A DNA stretch of 64,000 nt from Camarhynchus parvulus (lineage: Eukaryota > Chordata > Aves > Passeriformes > Thraupidae): NCBI RefSeq assembly GCF_901933205.1, contig NW_022148754.1, positions 1 through 64,000 on the forward strand, given 5' to 3'. The notes under the pieces were generated by a model. It was not told where the DNA came from, ran no database searches, and saw only the letters and a list, made by a program, of their open reading frames with translations. The position numbers and the translations under genes are program-made. Positions 12,727 through 25,880 of the stretch are shown here, piece by piece. Every line of letters starts with the position of its first letter. Position 1 is the first letter of the stretch.

Positions 12727-12918
12727 GTGAGTTTTGTTTCAGAGGGAAAGGCCCATTGTTTATGTTTGGGGCAGGCCGCAGGCGCGCGGGGGCGGCTGGC
12801 TCCTGAAAATCCGCGATACGCAGGATGCCTCCCAGACCCAAGCTGGCACCAGTGCCAACTCGGGCTGGTTTTGATAGTGCCAACGGAGTCCCACAATCTG
12901 CCATCAGGACCGGGGCTG
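12727..12918 (+). repeat. Scrambled junction monomer between regions 2 and 3
   Basis: The first half and the last 110 bases are ordinary, but bases 12,767-12,800, where GGGGGCCATAGGCCCGGAGTGG is expected, read as a GC-only stretch containing GCAGGCCGCAGGCGCGCGG followed by GGGCGGCTGG. I saw no other monomer with this version. It lies exactly where the region 2 marker types stop and the T5-run, hot-spot-variable types of region 3 start. It is therefore a candidate recombination or amplification breakpoint, or a misassembly joint. Confidence 0.6.
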
Positions 12919-15900
12919 GTGAGTTTTTGTTTCAGAGGGAAAGGCCCGTTGTTTATGTTTGGGGGCCACAGGCCGGGTGGCCGGCTGGCTCCTGAAAATC
13001 CGCGATCACGCAGGATGCCTCCCAGACCCAAGCTGGCACCAGTGCCAACTCGGGCTGGTTTGATAGTGCCAACGGAGTCCCACAATCTGCCATCAAGGAC
13101 CGGGGCTGGTGAGTTTTGTTTCAGAGGGAAAGGCCCGTTGTTTATGTTTGGGGGCCATAGGCCCGGGTGGCCGGGCTGGCTCCTGAAAATCCGCGATACG
13201 CAGGATGCCTCCCAGACCCAAGCTGGCACCCGTGCCAACTCGGGCTGGTTTGATAGTGCCACGCGAGTCCCACAATCTGCCATCAAGAACGGGGCTGGTG
13301 AGTTTTGTTTCAGAGGGAAAGGCCCGTTGTTTATGTTTGGGGGCCACAGGCCCGGAGTGGCCGGCTGGCTCCTGAAAATCCGCGATACGCAGGATGCCTC
13401 CCAGACCCAAGCTGGCACCAGTGCCAACTCGGGCTGGTTTGATAGTGCCAACGGAGTCCCACAATCTGCCATCAAGGACCGGGGCTGGTGAGTTTTGTTT
13501 CAGAGGGAAAGGCCCGTTGTTTTATGTTTGGGGGCCACAGGGCCAGGTGGCCGGCTGGCTCCTGAAAATCCGCGATACGCAGGATGCCTCCCAGACCCAA
13601 GCTGGCACCAGTGCCAACTCGGGCTGGTTTGATAGTGCCAACGGGGTCCCACAATCTGCCATCAAGAACCGGGGCTGGTGAGTTTTGTTTCAGAGGGAAA
13701 GGCCCGTTGTTTATGTTTGGGGGCCATAGGCCGGTGCGCGGCTGGCTCCTGAAAATCCGCGATACGCAGGATGCCTCCCAGACCCAAGCTGGCACCAGTG
13801 CCAACTCGGGCTGGTTTGATAGTGCCAACGGAGTCCCACAATCTGCCATCAAGGACCGGGGCTGGTGAGTTTTGTTTCAGAGGGAAAGGCCCGTTGTTTA
13901 TGTTTGGGGGCCATAGGCCCGGGGTGGCCGGCTGGCTCCTGAAAATCCGCGATACGCAGGATGCCTCCCAGACCCAAGCTGGCACCAGTGCCAACTCGGG
14001 CTGGTTTGATAGTGCCAACGGAGTCCCACAATCTGCCATCAAGGACCGGGGCTGGTGAGTTTTTGTTTCAGAGGGAAAGGCCCGTTGTTTTATGTTTGGG
14101 GGCCATAGGCCGGGTGGCCGGCTGGCTCCTGAAAATCCGCGATACGCAGGATGCCTCCCAGACCCAAGCTGGCACCAGTGCCAACTCGGGCTGGTTTGAT
14201 AGTGCCAACGGAGTCCCACAATCTGCCATCAAGGACCGGGGCTGGTGAGTTTTTGTTTCAGAGGGAAAGGCCCGTTGTTTATGTTTGGGGGCCATAGGCC
14301 CGGAGTGGCCGGCTGGCTCCTGAAAATCGCGATACGCAGGATGCCTCCCAGACCCAAGCTGGCACCAGTGCCAACTCGGGCTGGTTTGATAGTGCCAACG
14401 GAGTCCCACAATCTGCCATCAAGGACCGGGGCTGGTGAGTTTTTGTTTCAGAGGGAAAGGCCGTTGTTTTATGTTTGGGGGCCATAGGCCCGGGTGGCCG
14501 GCTGGCTCCTGAAAATCCAGCGATCACGGGATGCCTCCCAGACCCAAGCTGGCACCAGTGCCAACTCGGGCTGGTTTGATAGTGCCAACGGGGTCCCACA
14601 ATCTGCCATCAAGGACCGGGGCTGGTGAGTTTTTGTTTCAGAGGGAAAGGCCCGTTGTTTATGTTTGGGGGCCATAGGCCGGAGTGGCCGGCTGGCTCCT
14701 GAAAATCCGCGATCACGGGATGCCTCCCAGACCCAAGCTGGCACCAGTGCCAACTCGGGCTGGTTTGATAGTGCCAACGGAGTCCCACAATCTGCCATCA
14801 AGGACCGGGGCTGGTGAGTTTTTGTTTCAGAGGAAAAGGCCCGTTGTTTATGTTTGGGGGCCATAGGCCCGGGTGGCCGGCTGGCTCCTGAAAATCCGCG
14901 ATACGCAGGATGCCTCCCAGACCCAAGCTGGCACCAGTGCCAACTCGGGCTGGTTTGATAGTGCCAACGGAGTCCCACAATCTGCCATCAAGGACCGGGG
15001 CTGGTGAGTTTTTGTTTCAGAGGGAAAGGCCCGTTGTTTATGTTTTGGGGCCATAGGCCCGGGTGGCCGGCTGGCTCCTGAAAATCCCGCGATACGCAGG
15101 ATGCCTCCCAGACCCAAGCTGGCACCAGTGCCAACTCGGGCTGGTTTGATAGTGCCAACGGAGTCCCACAATCTGCCATCAAGGACCGGGGCTGGTGAGT
15201 TTTTGTTTCAGAGGGAAAGGCCCGTTGTTTATGTTTGGGGGCCATAGGCCGGGTGGCCGGCTGGCTCCTGAAAATCGCGTTACGCAGGATGCCTCCCAGA
15301 CCCAAGCTGGCACCAGTGCCAACTCGGGCTGGTTTGATAGTGCCAACGGAGTCCCACAATCTGCCATCAAGGACCGGGGCTGGTGAGTTTTGTTTCAGAG
15401 GGAAAGGCCCGTTGTTTATGTTTGGGGGCCACTGGCCGGGGTGGCCGGCTGGCTCCTGAAAATCCGCGATCACGGGATGCCTCCCAGACCCAAGCTGGCA
15501 CCAGTGCCAACTCGGGCTGGTTTGATAGTGCCAAGCGGGTCCCACAATCTGCCATCAAGGACCGGGGCTGGTGACTTTTTGTTTCAGAGGGAAAGGCCCG
15601 TTGTTTATGTTTGGGGGCCATAGGCCCGGGGTGGCCGGCTGGCTCCTGAAAATCCGCGATACGCGGGATGCCTCCCAGACCCAAGCTGGCACCAGTGCCA
15701 ACTCGGGCTGGTTTGATAGTGCCAGCGAGGTCCCACAATCTGCCATCAAGGACCGGGGCTGGTGAGTTTTTGTTTCAGAGGGGAAAGGCCCGTTGTTTAT
15801 GTTTGGGGGCCATAGGCCCGGGTGGCCGGCTGGCTCCTGAAAATCCGCGATACGCAGGATGCCTCCCAGACCCAAGCTGGCACCAGTGCCAACTCGGGCT

Positions 15901-17284
15901 GGTTTGATAGTGCCAGCGGAGTCCCACAATCTGCCATCAAGGACCGGGGCTGGTGAGTTTTTGTTTCAGAGGGAAAGGCCCGTTGTTTTATGTTTGGGGG
16001 CCATAGGCCCGGGTGGCCGGCTGGCTCCTGAAAATCCAGCGATCGCAGGATGCCTCCCAGACCCAAGCTGGCACCAGTGCCAACTCGGGCTGGTTTGATA
16101 GTGCCAACGGAGTCCCACAATCTGCCATCAAGGACCGGGGCTGGTGAGTTTTTGTTTCAGAGGGAAAGGCCCGTTGTTTATGTTTGGGGGCCATAGGCCG
16201 GGTGGCCGGCTGGCTCCTGAAAATCCGCGATACGCAGGATGCCTCCCAGACCCAAGCTGGCACCAGTGCCAACTCGGGCTGGTTTGATAGTGTGCCAGCG
16301 AGTCCCACAATCTGCCATCAGGACCGGGGCTGGTGAGTTTTTGTTTCAGAGGGAAAGGCCCGTTGTTTATGTTTGGGGGCCATAGGCCCGGGGTGGCCGG
16401 CTGGCTCCTGAAAATCCAGCGATACGCAGGATGCCTCCCAGACCCAAGCTGGCACCAGTGCCAACTTCGGGCTGGTTTGATAGTGCCAACGGAGTCCCAC
16501 AATCTGCCATCAAGGACCGGGGCTGGTGAGTTTTGTTTCAGGGAAAGGCCCGTTGTTTATGTTTGGGGGCCATAGGCCGGGTGGCCGGCTGGCTCCTGAA
16601 AATCCGCGATCACAGGATGCCTCCCAGACCCAAGCTGGCACCAGTGCCAACTCGGGCTGGTTTGATAGTGCCAGCGAGGTCCCACAATCTGCCATCAAGG
16701 ACCGGGGCTGGTGATTTTTGTTTCAGAGGGAAAGGCCCGTTGTTTATGTTTGGGGGCCATAGGCCGGGGTGGCCGGCTGGCTCCTGAAAATCCAGCGATA
16801 CGCAGGATGCCTCCCAGACCCAAGCTGGCACCAGTGCCAACTCGGGCTGGTTTGATAGTGCCAGCGGAGTCCCACAATCTGCCATCAAGGACCGGGGCTG
16901 GTGAGTTTTGTTTCAGAGGGAAAGGCCCGTTGTTTTATGTTTGGGGGCCTAGGCCCGGGGTGGCCGGCTGGCTCCTGAAAATCCGCGATCGCACGGGATG
17001 CCTCCCAGACCCAAGCTGGCACCAGTGCCAACTCGGGCTGGTTTGATAGTGCCAACGGAGTCCCACAATCTGCCATCAAGGACCGGGGCTGGTGAGTTTT
17101 TTGTTTCAGAGGGAAAGGCCCGTTGTTTATGTTTGGGGGCCATAGGCCGGAGTAGCCGGCTGGCTCCTGAAAATCCCGCGATGCGCGGGATGCCTCCCAG
17201 ACCCAAGCTGGCACCAGTGCCAACTTCGGGCTGGTTTGATAGTGCCAACGGAGTCCCACAATCTGCCATCAAGGACCGGGGCTG
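12919..17284 (+). repeat. Satellite region 3: transitional monomers
   Basis: About 23 monomers. The region 2 marker types are gone. GTGAGTTTTTG (five Ts) becomes common, the GGCCCGGAGTGG hot spot is mostly shortened to GGCCGGGTGG or GGCCCGGGTGG, and CGCGATACGCAGG appears as CGCGATCACGGG, GCGATCGCAGG and similar forms. GTGACTTTTTG first becomes recurrent here (from about 15,571). TGTTTTATG (four Ts) is present but still a minority. The body from ATGCCTCCCAGACC to the end of the unit stays almost invariant. Confidence 0.75.
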
Positions 17285-20200
17285 GTGAGTTTTGTTTCAG
17301 AGGGAAAGGCCCGTTGTTTATGTTTGGGGGCCATAGGCCCGGGTGGCCGGCTGGCTCCTGAAAATCCGCGATGCGCAGGATGCCTCCCAGACCCAAGCTG
17401 GCACCAGTGCCAGCTTCGGGCTGGTTTGATAGTGCCAGCGGAGTCCCACAATCTGCCATCAAGGACCGGGGCTGGTGACTTTTTGTTTCAGAGGGAAAGG
17501 CCCGTTGTTTATGTTTGGGGGCCATAGGCCGGGGTGGCGGCTGGCTCCTGAAAATCCCGCGATCGCAGGATGCCTCCCAGACCCAAGCTGGCACCAGTGC
17601 CAACTCGGGCTGGTTTGATAGTGCCAGCGGAGTCCCACAATCTGCCATCAAGGACCGGGGCTGGTGACTTTTTTGTTTCAGAGGGGAAAGGCCCGTTGTT
17701 TTATGTTTGGGGGCCATAGGCCGGGTGGCCGGCTGGCTCCTGAAAATCCAGCGTTACGCAGGATGCCTCCCAGACCCAAGCTGGCACCAGTGCCAACTTC
17801 GGGCTGGTTTGATAGTGCCAGCGGAGTCCCACAATCTGCCATCAAGGACCGGGGCTGGTGACTTTTTGTTTCAGAGGGAAAGGCCGTTGTTTTATGTTTG
17901 GGGGCCATAGGCCCGGGGTGGCCGGCTGGCTCCTGAAAATCCCGCGATGCGCAGGATGCCTCCCAGACCCAAGCTGGCACCAGTGCCAACTTCGGGCTGG
18001 TTTGATAGTGCCAACGGAGTCCCACAATCTGCCATCAAGGACCGGGGCTGGTGAGTTTTGTTTCAGAGGGAAAGGCCCGTTGTTTATGTTTGGGGGCCAT
18101 AGGCCCGGGTGGCCGGCTGGCTCCTGAAAATCCGCGATCGCAGGATGCCTCCCAGACCCAAGCTGGCACCAGTGCCAACTCGGGCTGGTTTGATAGTGCC
18201 AAGCGGAGTCCCACAATCTGCCATCAAGGACCGGGGCTGGTGAGTTTTGTTTCAGAGGGAAAGGCCCGTTGTTTATGTTTGGGGGCCATAGGCCGGGTGG
18301 CCGGCTGGCTCCTGAAAATCCAGCGATACACAGGATGCCTCCCAGACCCAAGCTGGCACCAGTGCCAACTCGGGCTGGTTTGATAGTGCCAACAGGTCCC
18401 ACAATCTGCCATCAAGGACCGGGGCTGGTGAGTTTTTGTTTCAGAGGGAAAGGCCCGTTGTTTATGTTTGGGGGCCATAGGCCGGGGTGGCCGGCTGGCT
18501 CCTGAAAATCCAGCGATCACAGGATGCCTCCCAGACCCAAGCTGGCACCAGTGCCAACTTCGGGCTGGTTTTGATAGTGCCAACGAGGTCCCACAATCTG
18601 CCATCAAGGACCGGGGCTGGTGAGTTTTTGTTTCAGAGGGAAAGGCCCGTTGTTTATGTTTGGGGGCCATAGGCCGGGTGGCCGGCTGGCTCCTGAAAAT
18701 CCAGCGTTACGCAGGATGCCTCCCAGACCCAAGCTGGCACCAGTGCCAACTTCGGGCTGGTTTGATAGTGCCAGCGGAGTCCCACAATCTGCCATCAGGA
18801 CCGGGGCTGGTGAGTTTTTGTTTCAGAGGGAAAGGCCCGTTGTTTATGTTTGGGGGCCATAGGCCCGGGTGGCGGCTGGCTCCTGAAAATCCAGCGATCG
18901 CGGGATGCCTCCCAGACCCAAGCTGGCACCAGTGCCAACTTCGGGCTGGTTTGATAGTGCCAGCGGAGTCCCACAATCTGCCATCAAGGACCGGGGCTGG
19001 TGACTTTTGTTTCAGAGGGAAAGGCCCGTTGTTTATGTTTGGGGGCCATAGGCCCGGGTGGCCGGCTGGCTCCTGAAAATCCGCGTCACACGGATGCCTC
19101 CCAGACCCAAGCTGGCACCAGTGCCAGCTTCGGGCTGGTTTGATAGTGCCAGCGAGTCCCACAATCTGCCATCAAGGACCGGGGCTGGTGATTTTTGTTT
19201 CAGAGGGAAAGGCCCGTTGTTTATGTTTGGGGGCCATAGGCCGGAGTGGCCGGCTGGCTCCTGAAAATCCGCGTCACGCAGGATGCCTCCCAGACCCAAG
19301 CTGGCACCAGTGCCAGCTCGGGCTGGTTTGATAGTGCCAGCGGGGTCCCACAATCTGCCATCAAGGACCGGGGCTGGTGACTTTTTGTTTCAGAGGGAAG
19401 GCCCGTTGTTTATGTTTGGGGGCCATAGGCCGGGTGGCCGGCTGGCTCCTGAAAATCCCGCCGCTCGCAGGATGCCTCCCAGACCCAAGCTGGCACCAGT
19501 GCCAACTCGGGCTGGTTTGATAGTGCCAACGGAGTCCCACAATCTGCCATCAAGGACCGGGGCTGGTGAGTTTTTGTTTCAGAGGGAAAGGCCCGTTGTT
19601 TATGTTTGGGGGCCATAGGCCGGGTGGCCGGCTGGCTCCTGAAAATCCGCGATCGCGGGATGCCTCCCAGACCCAAGCTGGCACCAGTGCCAACTTCGGG
19701 CTGGTTTGATAGTGCCAACGGAGTCCCACAATCTGCCATCAAGGACCGGGGCTGGTGACTTTTGTTTCAGAGGGAAAGGCCCGTTGTTTATGTTTGGGGG
19801 CCATAGGCCGCGGGTAGCCGGCTGGCTCCTGAAAATCCGCGATACACGGGATGCCTCCCAGACCCAAGCTGGCACCAGTGCCAACTTCGGGCTGGTTTGA
19901 TAGTGCCAGCGGAGTCCCACAATCTGCCATCAAGGACCGGGGCTGGTGAGTTTTTGTTTCAGAGGGAAAGGCCCGTTGTTTTATGTTTTGGGGGCCATAG
20001 GCCGGGTGGCCGGCTGGCTCCTGAAAATCGCGCGATCGCAGGATGCCTCCCAGACCCAAGCTGGCACCAGTGCCAGCTTCGGGCTGGTTTGATAGTGCCA
20101 GCGGAGTCCCACAATCTGCCATCAAGGACCGGGGCTGGTGAGTTTTGTTTCAGAGGGAAAGGCCCGTTGTTTTATGTTTGGGGGCCATAGGCCCGGGTGG

Positions 20201-23200
20201 CCGGCTGGCTCCTGAAAATCCGCGATCACGGGATGCCTCCCAGACCCAAGCTGGCACCAGTGCCAACTTCGGGCTGGTTTGATAGTGCCAGCGAGGTCCC
20301 ACAATCTGCCATCAAGGACCGGGGCTGGTGAGTTTTTGTTTCAGAGGGAAAGGCCCGTTGTTTATGTTTGGGGGCCATAGGCCGGGTGGCCGGCTGGCTC
20401 CTGAAAATCCGCGCGTCACGGGATGCCTCCCAGACCCAAGCTGGCACCAGTGCCAGCTTCGGGCTGGTTTGATAGTGCCAGCGGAGTCCCACAATCTGCC
20501 ATCAAGGACCGGGGCTGGTGAGTTTTGTTTCAGAGGGAAAGGCCCGTTGTTTTATGTTTGGGGGCCATAGGCCGGGGTGGCCGGCTGGCTCCTGAAAATC
20601 CGCGATACGCAGGATGCCTCCCAGACCCAAGCTGGCACCAGTGCCAACTTCGGGCTGGTTTGATAGTGCCAGCGGAGTCCCACAATCTGCCATCAAGGAC
20701 CGGGGCTGGTGAGTTTTTGTTTCAGAGGGAAAGGCCCGTTGTTTTATGTTTGGGGGCCATAGGCCCGGGTGGCCGGCTGGCTCCTGAAAATCCGCGATAC
20801 GCAGGATGCCTCCCAGACCCAAGCTGGCACCAGTGCCAGCTCGGGCTGGTTTGATAGTGCCAGCGAGGTCCCACAATCTGCCATCAAGGACCGGGGCTGG
20901 TGACTTTTTGTTTCAGAGGGAAAGGCCCGTTGTTTATGTTTGGGGGCCATAGGCCGGGTGGCCGGCTGGCTCCTGAAAATCCGCGATACGCAGGATGCCT
21001 CCCAGACCCAAGCTGGCACCAGTGCCAACTTCGGGCTGGTTTGATAGTGCCAGCGAGGTCCCACAATCTGCCATCAAGGACCGGGGCTGGTGAGTTTTTG
21101 TTTCAGAGGGAAAGGCCCGTTGTTTTATGTTTGGGGGCCATAGGCCGGAGTGGCCGGCTGGCTCCTGAAAATCCGCGATCACCGGATGCCTCCCAGACCC
21201 AAGCTGGCACCAGTGCCAACTTCGGGCTGGTTTTGATAGTGCCAGCGAGTCCCACAATCTGCCATCAAGGACCGGGGCTGGTGACTTTTTGTTTCAGAGG
21301 GAAAGGCCCGTTGTTTTATGTTTGGGGGCCATAGGCCCGGGTGGCCGGCTGGCTCCTGAAAATCCGCGATCGCAGGATGCCTCCCAGACCCAAGCTGGCA
21401 CCAGTGCCAGCTTCGGGCTGGTTTGATAGTGCCAGCGAGGTCCCACAATCTGCCATCAAGGACCGGGGCTGGTGACTTTTTGTTTCAGAGGGAAAGGCCC
21501 GTTGTTTTATGTTTGGGGGCCATAGGCCGGGTGGCCGGCTGGCTCCTGAAAATCCAGCGATCGCAGGATGCCTCCCAGACCCAAGCTGGCACCAGTGCCA
21601 GCTTCGGGCTGGTTTGATAGTGCCAGCGGAGTCCCACAATCTGCCATCAAGGACCGGGGCTGGTGAGTTTTGTTTCAGAGGGAAAGGCCCGTTGTTTATG
21701 TTTGGGGGCCATAGGCCCGGAGTGGCCGGCTGGCTCCTGAAAATCCGCGTATACGCAGGATGCCTCCCAGACCCAAGCTGGCACCAGTGCCAGCTTCGGG
21801 CTGGTTTGATAGTGCCAGCGGAGTCCCACAATCTGCCATCAAGGACCGGGGCTGGTGAGTTTTTGTTTCAGAGGGAAAGGCCCGTTGTTTTATGTTTGGG
21901 GGCCATAGGCCCGGGTGGCCGGCTGGCTCCTGAAAATCCGCGATGCGCAGGATGCCTCCCAGACCCAAGCTGGCACCAGTGCCAACTTCGGGCTGGTTTG
22001 ATAGTGCCAACGGAGTCCCACAATCTGCCATCAAGGACCGGGGCTGGTGACTTTTTGTTTCAGAGGGAAAGGCCCGTTGTTTATGTTTGGGGGCCATAGG
22101 CCGGGTGGCCGGCTGGCTCCTGAAAATCCGCGATACGCAGGATGCCTCCCAGACCCAAGCTGGCACCAGTGCCAGCTTCGGGCTGGTTTGATAGTGCCAG
22201 CGAGTCCCACAATCTGCCATCAAGGACGCGGGGCTGGTGAGGTTTTGTTTCAGAGGGAAAGGCCCGTTGTTTTATGTTTGGGGGCCATAGGCCCGGGTGG
22301 CCGGCTGGCTCCTGAAAATCCAGCGATGCGCGGGATGCCTCCCAGACCCAAGCTGGCACCAGTGCCAGCTTCGGGCTGGTTTGATAGTGCCAGCGAGTCC
22401 CACAATCTGCCATCAAGGACCGGGGCTGGTGAGTTTTGTTTCAGAGGGAAAGGCCCGTTGTTTTATGTTTGGGGGCCATAGGCCCGGGTGGCCGGCTGGC
22501 TCCTGAAAATCCGCGATGCGCAGGATGCCTCCCAGACCCAAGCTGGCACCAGTGCCAGCTTCGGGCTGGTTTGATAGTGCCAGCGGAGTCCCACAATCTG
22601 CCATCAAGGACCGGGGCTGGTGACTTTTTGTTTCAGAGGGAAAGGCCCGTTGTTTTATGTTTGGGGGCCATAGGCCGGAGTGGCCGGCTGGCTCCTGAAA
22701 ATCCGCGATCGCAGGATGCCTCCCAGACCCAAGCTGGCACCAGTGCCAACTTGGCGCTGTTTGATAGTGCCAACGAGTCCCACAATCTGCCATCAAGGAC
22801 CGGGGCTGGTGACTTTTTGTTTCAGAGGGAAAGGCCCGTTGTTTTATGTTTGGGGGCCATAGGCCGGGTGGCCGGCTGGCTCCTGAAAATCCGCGATACG
22901 CAGGATGCCTCCCAGACCCAAGCTGGCACCAGTGCCAGCTTCGGGCTGGTTTGATAGTGCCAGCGAGTCCCACAATCTGCCATCAAGGACCGGGGCTGGT
23001 GACTTTTTGTTTCAGAGGGAAAGGCCCGTTGTTTTATGTTTGGGGGCCATAGGCCGGGGTGGCGGCTGGCTCCTGAAAATCCAGCGATCACAGGATGCCT
23101 CCCAGACCCAAGCTGGCACCAGTGCCAGCTTCGGGCTGGTTTGATAGTGCCAGCGAGGTCCCACAATCTGCCATCAAGGACCGGGGCTGGTGAGTTTTGT

Positions 23201-23955
23201 TTCAGAGGGAAAGGCCCGTTGTTTTATGTTTGGGGGCCATAGGCCCGGGTGGCCGGCTGGCTCCTGAAAATCCGCGATACGCAGGATGCCTCCCAGACCC
23301 AAGCTGGCACCAGTGCCAACTTCGGGCTGGTTTTGATAGTGCCAACGGAGTCCCACAATCTGCCATCAAGGACCGGGGCTGGTGACTTTTTGTTTCAGAG
23401 GGAAAGGCCCGTTGTTTTATGTTTGGGGGCCATAGGCCCGGGTGGCGGCTGGCTCCTGAAAATCCGGCGATACGCAGGATGCCTCCCAGACCCAAGCTGG
23501 CACCAGTGCCAGCTTCGGGCTGGTTTGATAGTGCCAGCGGAGTCCCACAATCTGCCATCAAGGACCGGGGCTGGTGACTTTTTGTTTCAGAGGGAAAGGC
23601 CCGTTGTTTTATGTTTGGGGGCCATAGGCCGGGGTGGCGGCTGGCTCCTGAAAATCCAGCGATACGCAGGATGCCTCCCAGACCCAAGCTGGCACCAGTG
23701 CCAACTTCGGGCTGGTTTGATAGTGCCAGCAGAGTCCCACAATCTGCCATCAAGGACCGGGGCTGGTGAGTTTTGTTTCAGAGGGAAAGGCCCGTTGTTT
23801 TATGTTTGGGGGCCATAGGCCGGGTGGCGGCTGGCTCCTGAAAATCCGCGATACGCAGGATGCCTCCCAGACCCAAGCTGGCACCAGTGCCAACTTCGGG
23901 CTGGTTTTGATAGTGCCAGCAGGTCCCACAATCTGCCATCAAGGACCGGGGCTGG

Positions 23956-25880
23956 TGACTTTTTGTTTCAGAGGAAAAGGCCCGTTGTTTTATGTTTGGG
24001 GGCCGGTGCGGCGGTGGCGGCTGGCTCCTGAAAATCCGCGATAACGCAGGATGCCTCCCAGACCCAAGCTGGCACCAGTGCCAGCTTCGGGCTGGTTTGA
24101 TAGTGCCAGCGGAGTCCCACAATCTGCCATCAAGGACCGGGGCTGGTGGGTTTTGTTTCAGAGGGAAAGGCCCGTTGTTTTATGTTTGGGGGCCATAGGC
24201 CGGAGTGGCGGCTGGCTCCTGAAAATCCGCGATACGCAGGATGCCTCCCAGACCCAAGCTGGCACCAGTGCCAGCTTCGGGCTGGTTTGATAGTGCTAAC
24301 GAGTCCCACAATCTGCCATCAAGGACCGGGGCTGGTGAGTTTTGTTTCAGAGGGAAAGGCCCGTTGTTTTATGTTTGGGGGCCTATAGGCCCGGGTGGCG
24401 GCTGGCTCCTGAAAATCGCGATCACGCAGGATGCCTCCCAGACCCAAGCTGGCACCAGTGTGCCCTCGGGCTGGTTTGATAGTGCCAACGAGTCCCACAA
24501 TCTGCCATCAAGGACGGGGCTGGTGAGTTTTTGTTTCAGAGGGAAAGGCCCGTTGTTTTATGTTTGGGGGCCATAGGGCGAGAGTGGCCGGCTGGCTCCT
24601 GAAAATCCGCGATACGCGGGATGCCTCCCAGACCCAAGCTGGCACCAGTGCCAGCTTCGGGCTGGTTTGATAGTGCCAACGGGAGTCCCACAATCTGCCA
24701 TCAAGGACCGGGGCTGGTGAGTTTTTGTTTCAAGGGAAAGGCCCGTTGTTTTATGTTTGGGGGCCATGTGCCGGGGTGGCCGGCTGGCTCCTGAAAATCC
24801 CGCGATACGACAGGATGCCTCCCAGACCCAAGCTGGCACCAGTGCCAGCTTCGGGCTGGTTTGATAGTGCCAGCAGGTCCCACAATCTGCCATCAAGGAC
24901 CGGGGCTGGTGAGTTTTGTTTCAGAGGGAAAGGCCCGTTGTTTTATGTTTGGGGGCCTGTGGCCGGAGTGGCCGGCTGGCTCCTGAAAATCCGCGATAAC
25001 GCAGGATGCCTCCCAGACCCAAGCTGGCACCAGTGCCAAGGTTCGGGCTGGTTTGATAGTGCCAACGGAGTCCCACAATCTGCCATCAAGGACCGGGGCT
25101 GGTGACTTTTTGTTTCAGAGGGAAAGGCCCGTTGTTTTATGTTTGGGGGCCATATGCCGGGGTGGCGGCTGGCTCCTGAAAATCCGCGTCACGCAGGATG
25201 CCTCCCAGACCCAAGCTGGCACCAGTGCCAACTTCGGGCTGGTTTGATAGTGATAACGGAGTCCCACAATCTGCCATCAAGGACCGGGGCTGGTGAGTTT
25301 TGTTTCAGAGGGAAAGGCCCGTTGTTTTATGTTTGGGGGCCTATAGGCCCGGGTGGCGGCTGGCTCCTGAAAATCAGCGATATGCAGGATGCCTCCCAGA
25401 CCCAAGCTGGCACCAGTGCCAGCTTCGGGCTGGTTTGATAGTGCCAGCGAAAGTCCCACAATCTGCCATCAAGGACCGGGGCTGGTGACTTTTGTTTCAG
25501 AGGGAAAGGCCCGTTGTTTTATGTTTGGGGGCCATAGGCCGGGGTGGCCGGCTGGCTCCTGAAAATCCGCGATACGCAGGATGCCTCCCAGACCCAAGCT
25601 GGCACCAGTGCCAGCTTCGGGCTGGTTTTGATAGTGCCAACGGAGTCCCACAATCTGCCATCAAGGACCGGGGCTGGTGAGTTTTTGTTTCAGAGGAAAA
25701 GGCCCGTTGTTTTATGTTTGGGGGCCATGTAGGCCGGGGTGGCGGCTGGCTCCTGAAAATGCGCGATACGCAGGATGCCTCCCAGACCCAAGCTGGCACC
25801 AGTGCCAGCTTCGGGCTGGTTTTGATAGTGCCAATGGAGTCCCACAATCTGCCATCAAGGACCGGGGCTGGTGAGTTTTT
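23956..25880 (+). repeat. Local five-monomer duplication (offset ~957 bp)
   Basis: Four rare variants recur in the same order at nearly the same offset: ATAACGCAGG at 24,041 and 24,996 (955 bp); GTGCTAACG/GTGATAACG, an altered CCAACG, at 24,291 and 25,248 (957 bp); GCCTATAGGCCCGGG at 24,381 and 25,339 (958 bp); and CATGTGCC/CATGTAGGCC at 24,765 and 25,726 (961 bp). Five monomers of about 191 bp explain this. The flanks of the block are less clear, so the outer limits are approximate. Confidence 0.7.
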
